Under the pieces are notes generated by a model. That model was not told the DNA's origin and did not search any database. It worked only from the letters and a program-made list of their open reading frames with translations. From Candidatus Krumholzibacteriia bacterium (GTDB lineage: Bacteria > Krumholzibacteriota > Krumholzibacteriia > WVZY01 > JAKEHA01), in the NCBI GenBank assembly GCA_029865265.1, contig JAOUHG010000011.1:1-64000 (forward strand): 64,000 nt of DNA, read 5' to 3'. Position numbers and translations under genes: made by a program. Shown piece after piece: positions 55,105 through 64,000 of the stretch. The stretch's first letter is position 1; the number at the start of each line of letters is the position of its first letter.

Positions 55105-55848
55105 TTATTCGCTCTTGCGGCGGCGCATGACGAGCATCGCCACCAGAGCGCTGCCAATATACAGGACCACCAGGGGAACCGCCATCAGCACCTGTGACAC
55201 CGGGTCCGGGGGCGTGAACACGGCGGCGGCCACGAAGATGATCACCACCGCGTAGCGCCACTGGCGCAGGAACAGCCGGGGCGAAACCACACCGAGAATG
55301 GACAGCAGCAGGATCACGATGGGCAGCTGAAACACCAGGCCGAACGCGAGGCACATCCTCGAAATGGTGGTGAAGTACGCCCCCACCGAAATCATGGGCT
55401 GGATGCGTTCGGTAGCAAAGCCCAGCATGAACTGGATGATCACCGGAATCACGGCGAAATACGAGAACGCCACCCCGGCGTAGAACAACAGCGCCGACGC
55501 GGCCGCCACCGGCAGGAGGCGTGAGCGTTCGCGCCGGAACAGCCCCGGCGATACGAAGCGCCACACCCGGTAACCGACGTACGGGAAGCCCGCCAGCCCC
55601 CCGAGGATGAAGCTGAGCTTCATCCGGGTCATGAATGCTTCCGAGGGTGCGAGGAATGCCAGATGCTCGACGGGTACGTCGGCCACCAGCCATTCCATAA
55701 TGGGGCCGCTGAAGAACCAGGCAACGATCGACAGTCCCAGCAGCAGTATCAGCGAGGACACCAGCACGCTGCGAAGCTCCCCGAGATGATCCCAGAAGGA
55801 CATCTCACGGAGTATCTCGGCGCGCGCCGGCTCGCGTAGCGGCCGCAT
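55105..55848 (-). CDS. tatC: Sec-independent protein translocase TatC
   Basis: This is 247 residues with six membrane helices. Signature FWDHLGELRSVLVSSLILLL at the N-terminus (twin-arginine signal-binding Glu), APSEAFMTRMKLSFILGGLA, PGLFRRERSRLLPVAAASAL and FTPPDPVSQVLMAVPLVVLY. It is the receptor of the Tat pathway, which exports folded proteins. ATG 55848 fits the GGAG better than the GTG at 55851. TatA is not in the window. Gap to rsfS is 13 bases. Confidence 0.95.
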   Translation of the reverse strand: MRPLREPARAEILREMSFWDHLGELRSVLVSSLILLLGLSIVAWFFSGPIMEWLVADVPVEHLAFLAPSEAFMTRMKLSFILGGLAGFPYVGYRVWRFVSPGLFRRERSRLLPVAAASALLFYAGVAFSYFAVIPVIIQFMLGFATERIQPMISVGAYFTTISRMCLAFGLVFQLPIVILLLSILGVVSPRLFLRQWRYAVVIIFVAAAVFTPPDPVSQVLMAVPLVVLYIGSALVAMLVMRRRKSE

Positions 55849-55857
55849 CACTCTCCA

Positions 55858-56670
55858 TTAGAGCAGTTCCCGCTCCATCTGATAGTTGACGCTGGTGTCG
55901 ACGGTGTCTCCACCGGCGCGGGGCGTCAGGTCCATGTCGACGGTCATCCTGGACTTGAGCTTGACGATCGCGCGGGCGGCTGGATCGAAGAGGAACTCGA
56001 ACTTGCCCTTGCCCCCGCCTTCCACCTGGAAGGTCCCCATGGGGCTGACCGACGTCCCCGCCACCTCGGTGGCGAGGTCACCGGTGACGGACGCGCAGTC
56101 CACACCACCCTGCTTCTTGTTCTCCTTGTATGTGTAGTGGGCCGTCACCTTGACGTCGGTGCCATCGGCCCCCTTCTCCGTGTCGCTGCTCTCCCAGGTC
56201 CCCCCGGGGGCGTGCGCCCTGCCCGGCAGGCGCGGGAACCACCCCTTCACCAGGGGTTCGACGAAAGGCTGGACGCTGTCCCAGCCATCGTAGTATCCGG
56301 ACTGCGCGATGTCGCTCACTTCGCCGCTGGGGTCCACCTTGAAAACGATCCCGTGGCCGACCAACATGTCCGCCAGCGGATCCGCGGCCTGATTGCCGAA
56401 CATCTCACGCATCATGTCCGCCTTGTCGAACACGAGCTCCATGGATGCAACGCCATCGGCGACCGACAGGCACTTCAAGGTGACTTCGAAGTCGCCGATC
56501 TGCCCCATGGTATTGCCGCTGAAGGCGAGTTCCTGGCTGAGTTTCACGCGATACTGCCGGCTGGAACCCTCCTCGAAGCTGTACGCGAACATGACATCCT
56601 GCGCGAGCGCCTGGGCGGCAAAAGACGCCCCGGCCACGAAGAGACCACAGAAAACCAAGCGCCTGATCAT
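55858..56670 (-). CDS. Exported protein of unknown function (DUF6263-like)
   Basis: This is 270 residues. Signal peptide (VFCGLFVAGASFAAQALAQD) followed by beta-rich sequence: YSFEEGSSRQYRVKLSQELA, VTLKCLSVADGVASMELVFD, GIVFKVDPSGEVSDI and TVDMDLTPRAGGDTVDTSVN. The pattern resembles DUF6263-type periplasmic proteins of FCB and Planctomycetes-like bacteria; this is an eye judgement. GGAGG sits 7 bases before the ATG at 56670. It lies between nrdR and tatC. Confidence 0.75.
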   Translation of the reverse strand: MIRRLVFCGLFVAGASFAAQALAQDVMFAYSFEEGSSRQYRVKLSQELAFSGNTMGQIGDFEVTLKCLSVADGVASMELVFDKADMMREMFGNQAADPLADMLVGHGIVFKVDPSGEVSDIAQSGYYDGWDSVQPFVEPLVKGWFPRLPGRAHAPGGTWESSDTEKGADGTDVKVTAHYTYKENKKQGGVDCASVTGDLATEVAGTSVSPMGTFQVEGGGKGKFEFLFDPAARAIVKLKSRMTVDMDLTPRAGGDTVDTSVNYQMERELL

Positions 56671-56698
56671 TACAAGCACCTCCAGGGGGACAATCCAC

Positions 56699-57172
56699 TC
56701 ATTCCAGATCGTCCCGGTTCTGCCGATCAAGCAGAGCACGCACCTCGCTCATGAACTGATTGATGTCCTTGAACTGACGATACACCGAGGCAAAACGCAC
56801 ATACGCCACCTCGTCCAATGACTGCAGCCGGTCGATGACCATGTTGCCGACTTCCGTGCTCTTCACCTCGTTGCGAAACCGCGCAAACATCACCGCTTCG
56901 ATGTCGTCGACCACCTTCTCCAGCTGTTCCCGCGAAACCGGGCGCTTCTCGCACGCCTTCACCAGCCCACCGAGCAGCTTCTCGCGGCTGTAGTGCTCGC
57001 GGCGCCCGTCCTTCTTGACCACCATCAGCGGCGCACGCTCGATGTACTCATAGGTGGTAAAGCGCGCGCTGCACTTGAGGCATTCGCGGCGGCGGCGAAT
57101 GGCTTCGCCCTCCTTGGTGGTGCGCGAATCCACCACCTTGTCCTCTTCGAAACCGCACTGCGGGCACTTCAT
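56699..57172 (-). CDS. nrdR: Transcriptional repressor NrdR
   Basis: This is 157 residues. An N-terminal zinc ribbon ([20 protein letters not shown], then [15 protein letters not shown]) is followed by the ATP-cone domain ([20 protein letters not shown]). NrdR senses ATP/dATP and represses ribonucleotide reductase genes at NrdR boxes. No nrd genes are nearby. It follows glyA by 3 bases, a conserved pairing in many bacteria. Confidence 0.96.
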   Translation of the reverse strand: MKCPQCGFEEDKVVDSRTTKEGEAIRRRRECLKCSARFTTYEYIERAPLMVVKKDGRREHYSREKLLGGLVKACEKRPVSREQLEKVVDDIEAVMFARFRNEVKSTEVGNMVIDRLQSLDEVAYVRFASVYRQFKDINQFMSEVRALLDRQNRDDLE

Positions 57173-57175
57173 GGT

Positions 57176-58432
57176 TCAGCGCAACTCCGGGTACAACGGG
57201 AACGCGTCGCACAGATCGCGCGTGGCACGGCGCACCTCGCCGATCACCGCGGCATCCGCCGGATTCTCCAGCACGCGCCCCATGAGATCGGCGATGCGCT
57301 CCATCTCCGCTTCCTTCATGCCGCGCGTGGTCAGCGCGGGCGTGCCGATGCGAACGCCACTGGTAACGAAGGGACTGCGCGTATCGAAGGGCACCGTGTT
57401 CTTGTTGACGGTGATCCCGGCCGCTTCCAGCGCCGCCTCGGCCTTCTTGCCGCTCAGGTTGCGCGCGGTCAGGTCGAGCAGGAAGAGGTGCGTGTCGGTT
57501 CCCCCCGTGACCACGTCGAACCCCAGCCCCATGAAGCGCGCCGCCAGCGCGCGCGCGTTCGCAACCACCTGGCGCTGGTAGACCTTGAATTCGTCGGACA
57601 TCGCGTCCAGGAAGCACACCGCCTTGGCGGCGATGATATGCATGAAGGGACCACCCTGCATTCCCGGGAAGGTAATCTTGTCCACCGCCTCGGCGTTCCC
57701 CGCCGGCGTGAGTACGAATCCGCCGCGCGGACCACGCAGCGTCTTGTGGGTGGTGCTGGTTACCACGTCGGCGTAGGGCACCGGACTCGGGTGCACACCG
57801 GCCGCAACCAGGCCCGCAAAATGGGCCATGTCGACCATGAGCAGACAGCCGGACTCGTCGCAAATGGCCCTCAGGCGCGGGAAGTCCCAGGTGCGCGCGT
57901 ACGCGCTCGCGCCGGCGACCAGCATCTTCGGGCGCTCGGACAGCGCCTGCGCGCGCAGCGCATCGTAGTCCAGCATGCGCGTCTCGCGGTCCACCTCGTA
58001 GGGCACCACGTCGAAGAACATGCCGGAAAAATTCACCGGGTGTCCGTGGGTGAGATGACCACCGTGCGAAAGCGACAGCCCCATGATCTTGTCACCCGGC
58101 TTCAGGAAGGCAAAGTACGCCGACATGTTGGCCTGACTGCCGGAGTGCGGCTGCACGTTTGCGTGTTCGGCACCGAACAGCTTCCGGGCGCGCGAGCGCG
58201 CGAGTTCCTCCGCCTTGTCCACTTCCTCACAACCACCGTAGTAACGCTTGCCGGGGTAACCTTCGGCGTACTTGTTGGTCATCACCGAGCCCATGGCGGC
58301 GAGCACCGCGCGGCTCACGAAGTTCTCCGAGGCGATCATCTCCAGGGTTCCGTGCTGGCGCTGCGCCTCGCCCTTGATGGCGGCGGCAATCTCGGGGTCG
58401 ACCTTCACGAGGCTCTCGTCAAAACGGCTCAC
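57176..58432 (-). CDS. glyA: Serine hydroxymethyltransferase
   Basis: This is a 418-residue PLP enzyme, interconverting serine and glycine with tetrahydrofolate. Motifs are [38 protein letters not shown], the PLP lysine in [14 protein letters not shown] and [19 protein letters not shown]. The start is a GTG at 58432 after GGAAGGA; it overlaps the phosphatase stop by 4 bases. Followed by nrdR. Confidence 0.96.
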   Translation of the reverse strand: MSRFDESLVKVDPEIAAAIKGEAQRQHGTLEMIASENFVSRAVLAAMGSVMTNKYAEGYPGKRYYGGCEEVDKAEELARSRARKLFGAEHANVQPHSGSQANMSAYFAFLKPGDKIMGLSLSHGGHLTHGHPVNFSGMFFDVVPYEVDRETRMLDYDALRAQALSERPKMLVAGASAYARTWDFPRLRAICDESGCLLMVDMAHFAGLVAAGVHPSPVPYADVVTSTTHKTLRGPRGGFVLTPAGNAEAVDKITFPGMQGGPFMHIIAAKAVCFLDAMSDEFKVYQRQVVANARALAARFMGLGFDVVTGGTDTHLFLLDLTARNLSGKKAEAALEAAGITVNKNTVPFDTRSPFVTSGVRIGTPALTTRGMKEAEMERIADLMGRVLENPADAAVIGEVRRATRDLCDAFPLYPELR

Positions 58433-58917
58433 TGTCCTTCCTTTCCTTCCCGGGCGCCCGACTTGTATCCGTCCAGGCGAGGCAGGTGCCCGGCCATGGA
58501 CTCGATGCATTCACGGATGACACGGCGGGTGCGCCGGTACACCTCGAGTGAACCCCCGATGGGGTCGGGAATATCGCCGTGATGGCTGTCCGAGAAGTTG
58601 GTCAGGAGGAACGTGTACTCGAGGGCATCCGCATTGAGCGCACCAACTGTCTGGCGGTGCCCCACACCCATGGTGACGATGAGGTCGGCGTCGCGCACCA
58701 TCCCGGCGTCCAGCATGCGCGAGCGATGCTGGTTCAGGTCGAGTCCGTCCTCCCCCGCCACCTCGATGGAGTACCGAGAGGCCGGGCTGCCATCCATGGC
58801 CGACGTGCCGGCGGATGCCACCGAGACTCCCATGCCCGCCAGCACCTGCCTCGCAATCGCCTCCGCGAGCGGGCTCCGGCACGTGTTGCCCGAACAGACG
58901 AACAGGATTCTCTTCAA
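58429..58917 (-). CDS. Low-molecular-weight protein-tyrosine phosphatase family protein
   Basis: This is 162 residues starting at TTG 58917 ([20 protein letters not shown]). The P-loop CSGNTCR (C-x5-R) and the general-acid Asp in [13 protein letters not shown] are present. Such enzymes dephosphorylate tyrosine kinases of polysaccharide export or arginine-phosphorylated proteins (YwlE type; the Thr in the loop CSGNTCR fits YwlE-like arginine phosphatases). The specificity call is tentative. It overlaps glyA and probably starts this minus-strand run. Confidence 0.88.
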   Translation of the reverse strand: MKRILFVCSGNTCRSPLAEAIARQVLAGMGVSVASAGTSAMDGSPASRYSIEVAGEDGLDLNQHRSRMLDAGMVRDADLIVTMGVGHRQTVGALNADALEYTFLLTNFSDSHHGDIPDPIGGSLEVYRRTRRVIRECIESMAGHLPRLDGYKSGAREGKEGQ

Positions 58918-59031
58918 ACGGTCCCTTCCCAGCCGCCATACCCGCGGCCCGCCGCCAGGGAGGGGGTGGCAACGTGGGAGGCGGCATGGAATTGCGCCCT
59001 TTCCAGCGCGGGCAACGATACAAACAACGAG

Positions 59032-59060
59032 TTGACTTTGCAACGGATTCCGACTAATTA
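59032..59060 (+). promoter_or_regulatory. Promoter for the outer-membrane protein gene
   Basis: TTGACT (59032-59037), 17 bases, TAATTA (59055-59060), 39 bases before the ATG at 59100. Good -35, moderate -10. Confidence 0.4.
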
Positions 59061-59099
59061 GGGGTGAATTCCCCACGCTTGTTCCCCGGGAGGCCATTC

Positions 59100-59894
59100 A
59101 TGTTTCGACCGGCAGCCGCGCTAGTTTGCGCGGCCCTGATAACGACCGCTTCGCTCGCCGGCGCCGAGCCGATTCTGAAGCCCCACAAGTACTACGGACC
59201 CATCCCCCAGTCCGCCCTGTTCCTGCGCGTGGGCATGCTGGGAGGCGCCAACGACCAGGAGATGCTGGATTTCCTCGACAGCAGGACCCAGCCCCCATTC
59301 GAGAACAACATCGAAGACTTCGGCAATTCCCTCACCTTCGATATCGGGTACCAGCACAAGCCGCACCCGCGCTTCGGGTTCAGGCTCAATGCGAGCTACT
59401 CGGGGCTGAAGGCAACCGACAACGGCAACATGGTGGCGCTCGCGGCCCCGGTTCCCCCCGACACGATCTCGCCGGAACTGGACTTCTCACGGGAGTTCAA
59501 GGTGGACCTCTTCGTGCTGGAGGCGTCGGCGGTGTACTACTTCGCAGATGCGTCGGTGAAGGAGTTTCAGACCTACCTGGGTGGCGGTTTCAGCTTCGGC
59601 TTTCCATACCAGACATACACGGACACGCGCGTACGCGCGGACAACGGCCAGCCATTCGGAGAACCGATCGACCTGAGCGAGTGGGACTTCAGCGCGGGCG
59701 TGCACGCGGTGCTGGGTGCAATCTACTACGTGTCGAACCGTTTTGGCATTTCCGGGGAGGGGCGCGTCCAGCTGATGGAGAGCAATTTCGACCAGATCGA
59801 GATACCCAATGAAACCGGAGACCCGGAAACGGTCGGCTTCGTGGTCAAGTACACCGGCTTCTTCGTGACGGTCGGCGTGGCGTGGGCGTTCTGA
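59100..59894 (+). CDS. Putative outer-membrane beta-barrel protein (OmpA/OprF-like barrel)
   Basis: This is 264 residues. Signal peptide PAAALVCAALITTASLAGAE, then eight or more amphipathic strands (SALFLRVGMLGGANDQEM, LTFDIGYQHKPHPRFGFRLN, LEASAVYYFADASVKEFQTY, AGVHAVLGAIYYVSNRFGIS) with a terminal Phe (VGVAWAF), the outer-membrane insertion signal. Function unknown. GGGAGG lies before the start. Followed 26 bases later by the aminopeptidase gene. Confidence 0.8.
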   Translation: MFRPAAALVCAALITTASLAGAEPILKPHKYYGPIPQSALFLRVGMLGGANDQEMLDFLDSRTQPPFENNIEDFGNSLTFDIGYQHKPHPRFGFRLNASYSGLKATDNGNMVALAAPVPPDTISPELDFSREFKVDLFVLEASAVYYFADASVKEFQTYLGGGFSFGFPYQTYTDTRVRADNGQPFGEPIDLSEWDFSAGVHAVLGAIYYVSNRFGISGEGRVQLMESNFDQIEIPNETGDPETVGFVVKYTGFFVTVGVAWAF

Positions 59895-59920
59895 CACGCG
59901 CCTCCCGGAAGCGAGCCCCG

Positions 59921-61423
59921 ATGCGCCCCACCATCAAGAACGTCTCTGTCCGCTCCCCCGCGGGACCGCTGCGCGAAGACGCGGTGGTGATTCCCGTGTT
60001 TGCCGGCGCCCGCGCACTGCCGCGCGAGGCGCTCCCGCGCGACCGCGCCGCCGCCGTCGCGGCCACGCTGCTCTACAAGGGCGGCTTTGCGGCACGACGC
60101 GGGGAGTGCCGCGTGGCGTCGGTCGTGCGAGGCAAGCGCCTGCTGCACGTGGTGCTGGTGGGACTGGGCAAACCCGCGGCGGCCAACGCCGAGGACATCG
60201 CGGACGCTGCCGGATCGGCCGCAACGGCGTTGATCCAGGCCGGCGCCGAATCGGCCGCCGTGCTGCTGGACCCCGTCCTCGCCGCGCCACTACCAGGTCC
60301 GGATGTGGCCCACGCCTTTCTCAAGGGTATGCTGCTGTCGGGCTACGCGTTTGCCGTGGGCAAGCGAAGCAAGGCACGACTCCCCAGACTCACCATCGTC
60401 ACCGCGCAACCCGCGCGCGACTTCGCGGTGGCCATCCGCCGCGCCCGCCTGGTGAGCGGGCTCATCGTCACCGTGCGCGACTGGGTGAACACACCGGCCA
60501 ACGCCATGACTCCGGGGCTCTTTGCGGACGAGGGGCGGGCGCTGTGCGCTCAATACGGCGTTTCCTGCCGCGTGTGGGGCCGCCGCGAGATCGAGAAAGC
60601 CGCCATGGGTGGCGTGCTCGGCGTCGCCGAGGGCAGCCGAGAAGAGCCGCGCTTCATGGTGATGCACTACAACATGGACAAGCCCCGGCTGCCGTTGGTG
60701 TGCCTGGTCGGAAAGGGAGTGACGTTCGACTCGGGTGGAATCTCCATCAAGCCGTGGGAGAAGATGAACGAGATGAAGTCCGACATGGCGGGCGGCGCGG
60801 CGACGGTGGCAGCCATCTGCGGGTGCGCGTCGCTGGAACTGCCGGTACGTGTGGTGGCGATGGTTCCCTGCGTGGAGAACATGCCCGGCGGGGGCGCGTT
60901 TCGCCCCGGCGATGTGCTCACACTGTGTTCGGGCAAGACGGTTGAGGTCTACACCACCGATGCCGAGGGGCGCCTGATACTCGCCGACGCGGTCGCCTAC
61001 GCGCGCGCGCACTACAAGCCCGATGTCATCGTGGACATCGCCACGCTCACCGGGGGCGCGGTAATCGCGCTCGGAACACGCGTGGCCCCCATCATGGGAA
61101 ACGACAACGCGCGCGTGGATGAGGTGCGCAAGGCGGGCGATGCGGCCGGAGAACCGGTGTGGCCGCTTCCGCTGGACGAGCGCTTCTTCGACATGGTCCG
61201 GGGGGAGATTGCGGACTACAAGAACTACACCGGCCGCCAGGCGTCTCCCATCACCGGCGGCGCGCTGGTGGGGGTCTTCGCCGAGTCGACGCCCTGGGTG
61301 CACATTGACATCGCGGGGTCCAGCTGGTGCGACGGTGGTGGCGCGTCCTACCAGTCGCGCGGCGCAACCGGCTTCGGCGTGGATCTGCTGGTTCGTTTTC
61401 TGGAGATCGCGGCGGGCCGCTGA
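59921..61423 (+). CDS. pepA: Leucyl aminopeptidase (M17 family)
   Basis: This is a 500-residue cytosol aminopeptidase with two-metal active site: VGKGVTFDSGGISIKP (Lys, Asp), MKSDMAGGAATVAA (Asp) and TTDAEGRLILADAV (Asp, Glu, Arg). The family signature is normally NTDAEGR; here the first residue is Thr. The N-terminal macro-like domain is divergent, as usual. ATG at 59921 is preceded by a GGAAGCGAG site. It removes N-terminal residues from peptides; in some bacteria PepA also binds DNA. Confidence 0.94.
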   Translation: MRPTIKNVSVRSPAGPLREDAVVIPVFAGARALPREALPRDRAAAVAATLLYKGGFAARRGECRVASVVRGKRLLHVVLVGLGKPAAANAEDIADAAGSAATALIQAGAESAAVLLDPVLAAPLPGPDVAHAFLKGMLLSGYAFAVGKRSKARLPRLTIVTAQPARDFAVAIRRARLVSGLIVTVRDWVNTPANAMTPGLFADEGRALCAQYGVSCRVWGRREIEKAAMGGVLGVAEGSREEPRFMVMHYNMDKPRLPLVCLVGKGVTFDSGGISIKPWEKMNEMKSDMAGGAATVAAICGCASLELPVRVVAMVPCVENMPGGGAFRPGDVLTLCSGKTVEVYTTDAEGRLILADAVAYARAHYKPDVIVDIATLTGGAVIALGTRVAPIMGNDNARVDEVRKAGDAAGEPVWPLPLDERFFDMVRGEIADYKNYTGRQASPITGGALVGVFAESTPWVHIDIAGSSWCDGGGASYQSRGATGFGVDLLVRFLEIAAGR

Positions 61424-61429
61424 GCAGCG

Positions 61430-62560
61430 TCAGGTCTTCCGCCACACCATGCTTTCCTGGCGGGTCAGAAAGACCCACAATCCCATCACCGCGGCCGCGT
61501 TCAGCACCATGAACGTCCACGGCACGCGAAAGACCCCCGCGCCGCGCGCGGTCTTCAGCGGGGTCAGGTTCAGGAGCCCCAGCGTATAGAAGAGAGTCTG
61601 CAGCGCGAACGCCGCGGCAAAGAACGGTCCCGGCAGCAATGCGCTCGCCACCCACGCGCTGATGCAGAAGTACGGCACCAGCAGCCGCAACACCTTGTGC
61701 GAGACGAACTGGAACAACACCGGGTTGTCGCGCACGCTCAACAGCCTGGGCTCCAGCGCCATCGCCTGGTAGTTCCCCGCCAGTGTTCGCACCTTGCGCG
61801 AGAACTCGCGCGCCGCGGTGGCCGAAGTGAGATCGAAGGCACGCGCCGCGCGAACGAAGATCACCCGATACCCTGCCATCACGATGCGCATGGGCACGAG
61901 GAAGTCGTCCAGCAGCGTGTGCGGCGCAAGCGGCACGAAGAGGTTGCGCCGCACCGCGTAGATGGAGCCCGTCGCCCCCACCACCGACGAGACCCTGCTC
62001 TCGCTGCGCCGGATGAGCTTCTCGTACTTCCAGTACAAGCCCACGCCGTCGTGGACCTCGCCCACCTCTTCGCCCGCGAGCAGGATGAGTTCACCGCTCA
62101 CCGCGCCCACCGCTTCGTCGTGGAACGCACTCACCAACTCTGCGATCGCGTTGGCGCTGAAACGCTGCCGGGCGTCACCGAACACAATGATCTCGTGGCT
62201 CGCGCTGGCGACACCGATGTTGAGCGCAGCCGCCTTCCCCACCGGCGCCGAACACTCGATCACCTTGACACCGCTGGGCGTGAACAGACGCGCCAGTTCC
62301 GCGGTGCGATCGCTCGAACCGTCGGACACGACGATGATTTCGAGCAACGCGGGCGGGTACTCCTGCGCCAGCAGGTTCTCCAGCCGTGCGGTGATATTCG
62401 TCTCCTCGTTGCGTGCGGCGATGACCACGCTCACCGGAACCTGCCGGTAGCGCTTCTCGACGCGGCGTGGAAAGAGGGTGGCCCACACCACGATCACCGC
62501 GGGATAGATGAAATAGGCGTACAGCACCACGGCGGCGCTCACGAAGAAGAGGATCTTCAC
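61430..62560 (-). CDS. Glycosyltransferase family 2, membrane bound
   Basis: This is 376 residues. An N-terminal membrane helix (ILFFVSAAVVLYAYFIYPAV) precedes a GT-A domain: VSVVIAARNEETNITARLEN, VVSDGSSDRTAELARLF, FGDARQRFSANAIAELV, ATGSIYAVRRNLFVPL and LDDFLVPMRIVMAGYRVIF. Three C-terminal membrane helices follow. The architecture is that of processive or polyprenyl-linked glycan synthases. GTG start with GGAGG. It overlaps the deacetylase gene by 4 bases, so the two likely act on one exopolysaccharide or glycan. Confidence 0.9.
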   Translation of the reverse strand: MKILFFVSAAVVLYAYFIYPAVIVVWATLFPRRVEKRYRQVPVSVVIAARNEETNITARLENLLAQEYPPALLEIIVVSDGSSDRTAELARLFTPSGVKVIECSAPVGKAAALNIGVASASHEIIVFGDARQRFSANAIAELVSAFHDEAVGAVSGELILLAGEEVGEVHDGVGLYWKYEKLIRRSESRVSSVVGATGSIYAVRRNLFVPLAPHTLLDDFLVPMRIVMAGYRVIFVRAARAFDLTSATAAREFSRKVRTLAGNYQAMALEPRLLSVRDNPVLFQFVSHKVLRLLVPYFCISAWVASALLPGPFFAAAFALQTLFYTLGLLNLTPLKTARGAGVFRVPWTFMVLNAAAVMGLWVFLTRQESMVWRKT

Positions 62561-63351
62561 GACGCACCTCCGGAGCGGGCGGCGCGCACACGCGCGTAGG
62601 CACCCTCACCCAACGCGCCGCGCACCGCACCCAGCGCCGCGGCGCGGAGGTATGCCGGCAACAACCGCGCTCGGGATCCGCCCGCAATGGCTTCGAAGCG
62701 GCCGCTGGAGGTGGTCATCATTACGGGCACGCGCCGGTAGGCGAAGCGCACCTCGGCCGAAGCGTTGTAGCCGAAGGTGGACGTCGAGACGGCGACGAAC
62801 GACAGCTCGCGCAGGGAGCGCTCGGTACGCGGCGACCAGCGCCCCCCGGGAGGGGCAAAGTGGTCCACCGTTGCGCCCGCCACGGACTCGAGCAGTTCTC
62901 GCGAACGGGCCAGCTCGGCGCGTTCGGCCGCCGCATCCAGGGTGGTGAGAAAGCGGTGCGTCATGGCGTGCGACCCGATGTGCATGCCCGCGGTCTGCAT
63001 CTCGCGGATCTGGGTCCGGGTCAGCCCGCCGGCGGCGTCAACCCGCCCGCCGCAAATGAAGAAGGTGGCGCTGAATCCGTGCGAGGCCAGTACGGGCATG
63101 GCGTGGGCATGGTCGCTGGCATTGCCGTCGTCGAAGGTGATAGCCACCCACTGCGCGGGGACGGCGTTGCCCGCCGCAAGCGTCTCATGAACCCGCCGCA
63201 TCGAAACCCCGATGCGGCCGGCCGCTGCCAGCCGCGCCATCTGCGCCGCGAACGCGTCCGCGGTCACCGACCACGGGCGCTCCTCCGGGTCCTCGACCGG
63301 ATGGCGATCCGAGAGGATCCGGTGGTACATCAGTACGGGGTAGCGACTCAT
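62557..63351 (-). CDS. Polysaccharide deacetylase (carbohydrate esterase 4 family)
   Basis: This is 264 residues from ATG 63351 (MSRYPVLMYHRILS); a GTG at 63369 would add six. NodB-homology motifs are AITFDDGNASD (catalytic and metal Asp) and IGSHAMTHRFL (metal His pair), then FAPPGGRWSP. It removes acetyl groups from N-acetyl sugars. No clear signal peptide, so it may work in the cytoplasm or at the membrane with the coupled glycosyltransferase. Confidence 0.9.
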   Translation of the reverse strand: MSRYPVLMYHRILSDRHPVEDPEERPWSVTADAFAAQMARLAAAGRIGVSMRRVHETLAAGNAVPAQWVAITFDDGNASDHAHAMPVLASHGFSATFFICGGRVDAAGGLTRTQIREMQTAGMHIGSHAMTHRFLTTLDAAAERAELARSRELLESVAGATVDHFAPPGGRWSPRTERSLRELSFVAVSTSTFGYNASAEVRFAYRRVPVMMTTSSGRFEAIAGGSRARLLPAYLRAAALGAVRGALGEGAYARVRAARSGGAS

Positions 63352-63495
63352 GCGCGGGTTCCGTTTCACGGCTGCAGACTAACGCGGGGCCCGGGGTCCG
63401 TCCAGCACGGTGCCGCTGGAGAACATGCAAGGTCGGGACCAGCCGGCCAGAAAGCGGGGAACATCCCGCCGGGGCCGGGTAAAAGGGCTTGTGGT

Positions 63496-63501
63496 ATACT
63501 G
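63496..63501 (+). promoter_or_regulatory. TATACT -10 hexamer upstream of the last gene
   Basis: TATACT 69 bases before the ATG at 63570, in the divergent gap with the deacetylase. A short stem GCGGG-n6-CCCGC lies just upstream (63454-63469). No clear -35. Confidence 0.3.
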
Positions 63502-63569
63502 GTAGTCTTCGCGGGCACGGACGGCGGATCGAGGGTCGGTCCGGCCGTTCGGGGCCCGCACCCGCACCC

Positions 63570-64000
63570 ATGCGCAACTTCACCCGCTTTTTCCTGGCCT
63601 TCGCCGCTTCCGCCGTTATCGCCGTCCCCGCCGGGGCCGGGAAACTGCCGCCCCGCGTGGGCTACACCATCTATGTCGACGGCGTCCGAGTGGGACACTC
63701 CACGGTCACCATCGCGCGGGAAGAACAGGCGGTACGCCTGGCGTCACAGACGCGGGTAGAGTTGGGGCCCAACGTAATCGACCTGAAGTCCGAGGCGGTC
63801 GCCGATCCGGCCACCTTCGTTGTCCGCGAGTTCTCCTTCAGCGGCACCAAGGGCGGGATGGCCGCGGCCTGCCACGTGGAGGTCCGCGGCGACTCGGCGA
63901 CGGGCTGGGTGCAGAATACGATGTCCGACCAGCGGCGGCCCCGCGGCGAGTTCAACCCCGGCGGCTTCGTGGTCTGGGAGGACTGGGTGATGGAACTGGA
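63570..64000 (+). CDS. Exported protein, N-terminal part (gene runs off the right edge)
   Basis: 143 codons are visible from ATG 63570. Signal peptide FTRFFLAFAASAVIAVPAGA, then beta-rich sequence VGYTIYVDGVRVGHSTVTIA and TRVELGPNVIDLKSEAVADP. The pattern (a short product-of-export domain comparing a substrate with strands VGHSTVTI) recalls the N-terminal domain found in front of transglutaminase-like or DUF3108-type proteins, but the diagnostic part lies outside the window. Function unknown. Confidence 0.7.
   Translation, partial: MRNFTRFFLAFAASAVIAVPAGAGKLPPRVGYTIYVDGVRVGHSTVTIAREEQAVRLASQTRVELGPNVIDLKSEAVADPATFVVREFSFSGTKGGMAAACHVEVRGDSATGWVQNTMSDQRRPRGEFNPGGFVVWEDWVMEL

Overview
The window comes from a high-GC, double-membraned bacterium. 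Signal peptides, lipoboxes, outer-membrane barrel proteins, TatC and a YceI protein support the double membrane. Three neighbouring secreted proteins end in a FlgD-like/type IX sorting domain with the N-x-PNPFNPAT signature. That domain is typical of the FCB superphylum and its uncultured relatives (Eisenbacteria-, Krumholzibacteria- or Latescibacteria-like). The phylum is an inference. No rRNA, complete tRNA, CRISPR array, prophage or transposase gene was seen.

Layout. (1) 1-1141: end of a TPR protein and an ECF sigma factor. (2) 8524-1176, minus strand: a tight eight-gene run, erpA-sodA-phhB-thioesterase-alcohol dehydrogenase-boxC-boxB-aldehyde dehydrogenase, including aerobic benzoyl-CoA (box) degradation genes but not boxA. 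(3) 8.6-12.1 kb: envelope proteins and a metallo-hydrolase. (4) 12.2-14.6 kb: ECF sigma, zinc-finger anti-sigma and two DUF4252-type exported proteins behind a possible ECF-type promoter. (5) thiC, then an exported protein combining a carboxypeptidase-regulatory-like domain, a CxxCH haem motif and a streptogramin-lyase-like propeller. (6) 22.4-18.3 kb, minus strand: DUF4097 protein, a second ECF sigma/anti-sigma pair and a HEAT-repeat protein. (7) 22.6-30.4 kb: M14 metallopeptidase, a secreted unknown, and three tandem LVIVD-repeat paralogues with C-terminal sorting domains. (8) 30.4-37.5 kb: alkyltransferase-like protein, NatAB-type ABC exporter, DUF3179 lipoprotein, mutY, yceI, membrane pyrophosphatase. 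(9) 37.7-42.0 kb: metal-handling block (permease, His/Cys-rich small protein, outer-membrane protein, ZnuA-like and ZnuB-like proteins; no ATPase). (10) 42.0-47.3 kb: sigma-54 activator, a long apparently empty region that encodes a 44-residue membrane peptide, and a pair of M16 peptidases. (11) 47.5-64 kb: a lipoprotein, then mostly housekeeping genes (purM, HD-GYP, PfkB kinase, argS, rsfS, tatC, nrdR, glyA, protein-tyrosine phosphatase, pepA) and envelope or glycan genes.

Most interesting locus. In the gap at 43594-44409 the minus strand encodes a small membrane peptide ending in three perfect GNSTW repeats, with an excellent ribosome binding site. A near-consensus sigma-54 -24/-12 promoter lies 81 bases of leader upstream. 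A 20-bp near-palindrome sits about 140 bp upstream of the predicted start of transcription, where activators of this class bind. The neighbouring gene on one side is a GAF-AAA+-Fis sigma-54 activator. On the other side, divergently, is a catalytic/non-catalytic pair of exported M16 peptidases. I propose a sigma-54-switched small-peptide system, possibly processed by the M16 pair. A type I toxin-antitoxin-like arrangement is the main alternative.
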